Shown piece after piece: positions 5,891 through 8,973 of a stretch of 8,973 nt of DNA. The DNA is from Candidatus Faecivivens stercorigallinarum (lineage in GTDB: Bacteria > Bacillota > Clostridia > Oscillospirales > Ruminococcaceae), in assembly GCA_018715465.1 (NCBI GenBank), contig DVLN01000145.1:1-8973 (forward strand). Direction: 5' to 3'. A program made the translations under genes and the position numbers. The stretch's first letter is position 1. Each line of letters begins with the position of its first letter. A model generated the notes under the pieces. That model worked only from the letters and a program-made list of their open reading frames with translations, was not told the origin of the DNA and searched no databases.

Positions 5891-6142
5891 ATGTTGGAAT
5901 ATAAATATGATACACAGCTTTTGATTGACGGAAAAAATCTGGATGAAGACGCAGTGCATGATTATATCATCAGCCATTTCAAGGGAGACTGTCTTCTGGC
6001 AATTGGAGACGAAGATACACTGAAAATTCACTTCCATACCAACGAACCCTGGCTGGTGCTGGCATACTGCGCGACACTGGGCGAAATTTACGATATCGTG
6101 GTGGAGGATATGGACCGTCAGGCACGGGGACTGAAAGGCTGA
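5891..6142 (+). CDS. Small free-standing FakA/YloV-like domain protein ('kinase to dihydroxyacetone kinase')
   Basis: This 83-residue soluble protein resembles the middle region of the fatty acid kinase FakA/YloV (DAK2) family, without the kinase or C-terminal domains. The matching stretch is GDCLLAIGDEDTLKIHFHTN (32-51) followed by GEIYDIVVEDMDRQ (64-77), which parallels the GDSLVVVGDD...KVHVHTN...NIKIENM pattern of the large proteins. His47 and His49 correspond to the His-x-His of the FakA middle domain; the Cys usually found in its YCTEF segment is Asp7 here (YDTQ). Similar short proteins in Firmicutes are often labelled 'kinase to dihydroxyacetone kinase', a name that overstates what they contain. 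There is no ATP-binding motif, so kinase activity is not expected. It lies 30 bp after the M42 paralogue. A metal- or phosphate-ligand-binding role is a guess. Family resemblance is fairly sure; function is not. Confidence 0.75.
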   Translation: MLEYKYDTQLLIDGKNLDEDAVHDYIISHFKGDCLLAIGDEDTLKIHFHTNEPWLVLAYCATLGEIYDIVVEDMDRQARGLKG

Positions 6143-6162
6143 GCCGTTTCAGCCCCAATTTT
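6126..6162 (+). terminator. Stop-codon hairpin, possible attenuator
   Basis: GGGG-A-CTGAAA-GGC (6126-6139) pairs with GCC-G-TTTCAG-CCCC (6143-6156), giving 13 base pairs with two single-base bulges. The three-base loop TGA is the stop codon of the small FakA-like gene. AATTTT (6157-6162) follows, a short U-tract. It looks like a weak intrinsic terminator or attenuator inside the operon, lowering transcription of the two distal genes. Ribosomes ending at the stop would cover it, so it should work only when translation is sparse. Confidence 0.5.
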
Positions 6163-6196
6163 GCAGAAACTATTCAGAAAGCAGGAAAAGAGAGAA

Positions 6197-7465
6197 ATGA
6201 ACAACGACCTTACACAGTTTTTTGACCTGCCCGCCGGGCTGCTCCGGCAGGCGGAAGAATGTGAGCAGCTGATCCGTCCGGTTTTTGAACGGATTGACAG
6301 CATTGCTGCCTATAATGAAGCAAAGGTTTTGGCGGCATTTGGGCGGCATAAAATCTCCGCCGCCCACCTGACCGGCTCAAACGGATACGGCTATGATGAC
6401 CTTGGCAGGGATACATTGGACAAGGTGTTTGCCGATGTGATGGGAACGGAAGACGCTCTCGTCCGGCATACCTTTGTTTCGGGAACCCATGCGCTGACCG
6501 TTGCGCTGTTTGGCGTACTGCGGGCAGGCGACCGGATGGTCGCGGTGACCGGCGCGCCGTATGACACGCTGGAGGAGGTCATCGGACTGCGCGGAGAGGG
6601 CAACGGCTCATTGAAAGACTTTGGGGTCAGTTATGACCAGGTGGACCTGCTGCCGGACGGCACGCCGGACTATGAAGGAATCAAAAAGGCAGTCAAAGGA
6701 GCCAAACTCGCACATATTCAGCGCAGCCGCGGCTATGCGACCCGCCCTTCGCTGACAGTTGAAACCATCGGAAAGATTGTTGCAGCGATTAAGGAAGTCA
6801 GCCCGGAAACCATCGTCTTTGTCGACAACTGTTACGGCGAGTTTGTTGAATACCAAGAGCCGTCAGCAGTGGGAGCTGATCTGCTGGTGGGTTCGCTGAT
6901 CAAAAACGCCGGCGGCGGAATTGCTGAGACAGGCGGCTATATTGCCGGCCGGCATGATCTGATTGAGCTGTGCGGCTACCGGCTGACCAGCCCGGGCATC
7001 GGACGGGAGGCGGGATGTTCACTCAACCAGAACCGCCCGATGTATCTGGGACTGTTTTATGCGCCGTCGGTCACGGCCAGCGCAATCAAGACATCAGTTT
7101 TTGCGTCGGCGCTGTTTGAAAAGCTCGGTTACAATGTTAGTCCGCGCTATGATGAACCCCGCACTGATCTGATCTTACAGCTGGTACTCGGCAGCCGGGA
7201 GAAGATGTGCGCTTTCTGCACCGGTATTCAGCATGGTTCGCCGATTGACTCTCATGTCACCCCGGTTCCGTGGGCGATGCCCGGCTACAACGACGAAGTG
7301 ATTATGGCTGCCGGTGCCTTTACCCTTGGTTCGTCGATCGAGCTGTCGGCTGACGGCCCGATGCGGGAACCGTATGCTGTCTGGATGCAGGGCGGTCTGA
7401 CCTGGAATACCGGTAAGATTGGGGTACTGCTTGCAGCAGCCGAATGCCTGAAAGAGGGGAACTGA
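6197..7465 (+). CDS. PLP-dependent methionine gamma-lyase family / aluminium resistance protein (YnbB-like)
   Basis: This 422-residue protein belongs to the Alum_res family (YnbB of Bacillus subtilis), fold type I PLP enzymes related to cystathionine and methionine lyases; the physiological reaction is not well established. Visible features are SGTHAL (95-100) in the cofactor phosphate-binding region, VFVDNCYGEF (207-216) with Asp210 expected to contact the PLP ring nitrogen, and GSLIKNAGGGIAETGGY (232-248) with Lys236 as the Schiff-base lysine. The N-terminal SNGYGYDDLGRDTLD (61-75) and the C-terminal IDSHVTPVPWAMPGY are also family-typical. The length is normal. The ATG at 6197 was chosen over an in-frame TTG at 6161 because it gives a normal N-terminus and has AGGAAAAGAG just upstream. 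It lies 54 bp after the small FakA-like gene, past a hairpin, and 2 bp before nudC. The 'aluminium resistance' name comes from a cloned Arthrobacter fragment and says little about chemistry. Confidence 0.92.
   Translation: MNNDLTQFFDLPAGLLRQAEECEQLIRPVFERIDSIAAYNEAKVLAAFGRHKISAAHLTGSNGYGYDDLGRDTLDKVFADVMGTEDALVRHTFVSGTHALTVALFGVLRAGDRMVAVTGAPYDTLEEVIGLRGEGNGSLKDFGVSYDQVDLLPDGTPDYEGIKKAVKGAKLAHIQRSRGYATRPSLTVETIGKIVAAIKEVSPETIVFVDNCYGEFVEYQEPSAVGADLLVGSLIKNAGGGIAETGGYIAGRHDLIELCGYRLTSPGIGREAGCSLNQNRPMYLGLFYAPSVTASAIKTSVFASALFEKLGYNVSPRYDEPRTDLILQLVLGSREKMCAFCTGIQHGSPIDSHVTPVPWAMPGYNDEVIMAAGAFTLGSSIELSADGPMREPYAVWMQGGLTWNTGKIGVLLAAAECLKEGN
7454..7459 (+). promoter_or_regulatory. Ribosome binding site fixing the nudC start
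   Basis: GAGGGG lies 8 nt before the ATG at 7468 and within the last codons of the PLP enzyme. It supports 7468 over an in-frame ATG at 7444, which precedes the site. Confidence 0.7.
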
Positions 7466-7467
7466 CG

Positions 7468-8301
7468 ATGGTACAGGACATCGCGCCACATCATCTGGAC
7501 AACAGCTACCATGATCAAACACCGTCTGGGCAGGACATCCTTTTTGTCACCGATGGGGAGCGGATGCTGGCGCGGCTTTCTGAGGATGGAAGATTGTCCT
7601 TTCCGAGGTTCCGGGATTTTGCCGTTGGGCCGCAGGTCAGCCGCTATCTGTTTCAGCTGGATGGAGAGAGCTGGTTTGCTGCGCTGGATTATCAGCAGGC
7701 GGAGTGTCCAGGGTATACCTGGCTGCATACAGGAAAACTGCGGGGAGCAAACCCCGCTGAATATGCCTTTGCCGGTGTGACGGCGATGCAGCTGGTGCGT
7801 TGGTACCGCGCCAATATCTACTGCGGCTGCTGCGGGGATAAGCTTTGTCCCGATGGCCGGGAACGGATGCTCTGCTGTCCTTCCTGCGGCAATATGGTCT
7901 ACCCGAAGATTTCTCCCTGCGTCATCGTTGGGATAACCGACGGAGACAAAATCCTGCTGACCAAATATGCCCGCAACCGGTATACCCATTATGCGCTGGT
8001 CGCCGGTTTCTGTGAGATTGGTGAGAGTCTGGAAGAGACCGTTCGCCGGGAGGTTCGTGAGGAGGTCGGCCTTGAGGTGGAAAATATCCGCTATTGGGGC
8101 AGTCAGCCTTGGTCTTTCTCGGATACACTGCTTGCCGGCTTTTTCTGTGACGTTAAGGGTGACCCGACCCCTCATCTGGTCGATGGGGAACTTCGGGAGG
8201 CAACCTGGTTTGCACGGGAGGAAATCCCGGTGCATGACGATGGCGTCAGCCTGACTCGTGCGCTGATTGCCGCTTTTCAGCAGGGAAAGATACACAGCTA
8301 A
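7468..8301 (+). CDS. nudC: NADH pyrophosphatase (Nudix, zinc-binding)
   Basis: This 277-residue protein is a NudC-type hydrolase, slightly longer than the 257-residue E. coli enzyme. NudC splits NAD(H) into NMN(H) and AMP and, in E. coli, removes NAD caps from RNA 5' ends. The layout is typical: a variable N-terminal domain (about 1-115); a four-cysteine zinc ribbon with Cys119 and Cys122 (YCGCCG) and Cys137 and Cys140 (CCPSCGNMVYPKISP); then the Nudix domain with a complete box G180-x5-E186-x7-REVREEVGL (194-202), supplying the Mg2+-binding glutamates. SQPWSF (212-217) is the NADH-pyrophosphatase signature that separates it from other Nudix families. It begins 2 bp after the PLP enzyme stop and is the last gene of the operon, before a 15-bp hairpin. 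It may turn over pyridine nucleotides or NAD-capped RNA; a link to the peptidase genes is not evident. Confidence 0.94.
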   Translation: MVQDIAPHHLDNSYHDQTPSGQDILFVTDGERMLARLSEDGRLSFPRFRDFAVGPQVSRYLFQLDGESWFAALDYQQAECPGYTWLHTGKLRGANPAEYAFAGVTAMQLVRWYRANIYCGCCGDKLCPDGRERMLCCPSCGNMVYPKISPCVIVGITDGDKILLTKYARNRYTHYALVAGFCEIGESLEETVRREVREEVGLEVENIRYWGSQPWSFSDTLLAGFFCDVKGDPTPHLVDGELREATWFAREEIPVHDDGVSLTRALIAAFQQGKIHS

Positions 8302-8324
8302 AAGTCAGAGGATAATCACGCAAT

Positions 8325-8363
8325 ACAGCCCGAAGGGAAAACAAAATGTTCCCTTCGGGCTGT
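8325..8363. terminator. Perfect 15-bp hairpin between convergent genes, likely terminator
   Basis: ACAGCCCGAAGGGAA (8325-8339) and its exact complement (8349-8363) enclose a 9-nt loop. It sits 23 bp after the nudC stop and 24 bp before the stop of the convergent gene, the usual place for a bidirectional terminator. Neither side has a clean U-tract. Outside the stem, CAAT (8321-8324) could pair with ATTG (8368-8371) across a 4-nt bulge. Confidence 0.7.
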
Positions 8364-8387
8364 TGTCATTGAATATGGCGGCTGTGT

Positions 8388-8973
8388 TCAGCTATTTTTT
8401 ACCGAAACCGATTCAAATATTTTCAGGATGGTTTCTGCGTCGATATTCCATCCCCATAGTCCGACGATCACATCGCCAAACTGTACCCCCAGTTCAAAGC
8501 TATCCTGTTCTGGAAAATCAGGGAGATACTTTGTAATCATATCAACCGACAGTTCGCCCTGATAAACCGGCCCCAGCCAGGCAAATTCACCTGTTTCATC
8601 TGCCCGGCAGATGATGATGGAAATGGTTTGGCCGGTGTTATCCGGGCTGCTGTAATCCATCATGATCTGTCTGGTGCCGGTTTCTTTTCCGGTTTCGCTG
8701 TCCAGCTGGTAATAGACGGCGGCATAGTTCAGCTGCATCTCCTCCGGTATCCACCGAGGGATAAATCCGCCCAGCTCCGGGTCTGCAAGACAATTTTTCA
8801 GCTGCACGTCAGCAGGGTCAGCCACTTCAACCTTTTGAGCATCTGTTTTATTTTCCAGAATATCCAGCAGTGCCATCCATTCAGTTTCTGGAATTTTCAC
8901 CGCCACATCCATGATTCCATCGAAACGGACGTAGCCGTTTTGATATAGCCGCAGATGGACAGTCAGCCCATCT
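8388..8973 (-). CDS. Hypothetical protein, C-terminal part, possibly a DUF4367-like extracytoplasmic domain
   Basis: The visible C-terminal 194 residues are acidic and soluble, with alternating beta-strand patterns and no membrane segment. The reading frame stays open through the right window edge. An in-frame ATG at 8912 exists, but residues upstream of it (VHLRLYQNGYVRFDG) are protein-like, so it is probably internal and the true start lies outside. Segment GFIPRWIPEEMQLNY, the beta-rich stretch after it, and the ending AETILKIFESV faintly recall DUF4367-type domains on anti-sigma factors and related envelope proteins, where a 'W(I/L)PEGY' start and an 'E..KI..S' end are common. The NGYVRFDG segment recalls tails of clostridial membrane sensor proteins. 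Both resemblances are weak and from memory. It is convergent with the nudC operon and probably unrelated to it. Confidence 0.8.
   Translation of the reverse strand, partial: DGLTVHLRLYQNGYVRFDGIMDVAVKIPETEWMALLDILENKTDAQKVEVADPADVQLKNCLADPELGGFIPRWIPEEMQLNYAAVYYQLDSETGKETGTRQIMMDYSSPDNTGQTISIIICRADETGEFAWLGPVYQGELSVDMITKYLPDFPEQDSFELGVQFGDVIVGLWGWNIDAETILKIFESVSVKNS

Noticed and set aside
7285..8295. 336-codon open frame on the minus strand opposite nudC
   Set aside because: It is the antisense shadow of nudC and of the end of the PLP enzyme gene. The sense strand has zinc-ribbon and Nudix motifs; the antisense product has none.
8388..8912. A complete 174-residue protein starting at the ATG at 8912
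   Set aside because: The frame stays open to the window edge and the residues before that ATG look like real protein, so the gene is treated as truncated by the window.
1..8973. Mobile element, prophage, CRISPR or toxin-antitoxin system
   Set aside because: No transposase, integrase, terminal repeats, direct-repeat arrays or toxin-antitoxin-like gene pairs were seen. The genes look chromosomal, with even composition and operon spacing.

Overview
The window is about 52% G+C by eye and looks chromosomal, from a Gram-positive Bacillota (Firmicutes) bacterium. The signs are strong AGGAGG-type ribosome sites, a D-aspartate cross-bridge ligase typical of low-GC Gram-positives, and a PLP 'aluminium resistance' (YnbB-like) enzyme. 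An Erysipelotrichia or clostridial gut commensal would fit, but the sequence alone does not settle the lineage. No RNA gene, insertion sequence, CRISPR array or phage gene was seen.

Left third (bases 1-2599, minus strand): a tight three-gene operon read right to left. A D-aspartate ligase (ATP-grasp, AslA/Aslfm type) overlaps an aspartate racemase by 4 bp, and a class II amidotransferase/asparagine synthetase follows 20 bp later and runs off the left edge. Together these could make D-Asp, attach it to the stem-peptide lysine of peptidoglycan precursors, and amidate it to D-isoasparagine. A good sigma-A promoter (TTGTAA-17-TATAAT) drives the operon.

Middle (2600-2857): a divergent intergenic region with back-to-back promoters. 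The rightward promoter has an extended -10, a 10-bp palindrome in its spacer and a 10-bp inverted repeat at the start of its leader.

Right two thirds (2858-8301, plus strand): a six-gene operon with overlaps or short gaps. It encodes a DUF1294 membrane protein; a GNAT acetyltransferase fused to an M42 aminopeptidase with all metal ligands intact; a second M42 paralogue that has lost four of the seven active-site residues checked; an 83-residue free-standing FakA/YloV-like domain; a PLP-dependent YnbB/Alum_res enzyme; and a NudC-type NADH pyrophosphatase. A hairpin spans the stop codon of the small protein and may attenuate the last two genes. A perfect 15-bp hairpin closes the operon.

Right edge (8388-8973, minus strand): the C-terminal part of an unrecognised protein, convergent with the operon and open at the window end.

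The most unusual features are the GNAT-M42 fusion and its overlap with a degenerate M42 partner, which suggests a co-translated active/inactive peptidase pair. The D-Asp cross-bridge operon is the clearest functional assignment.
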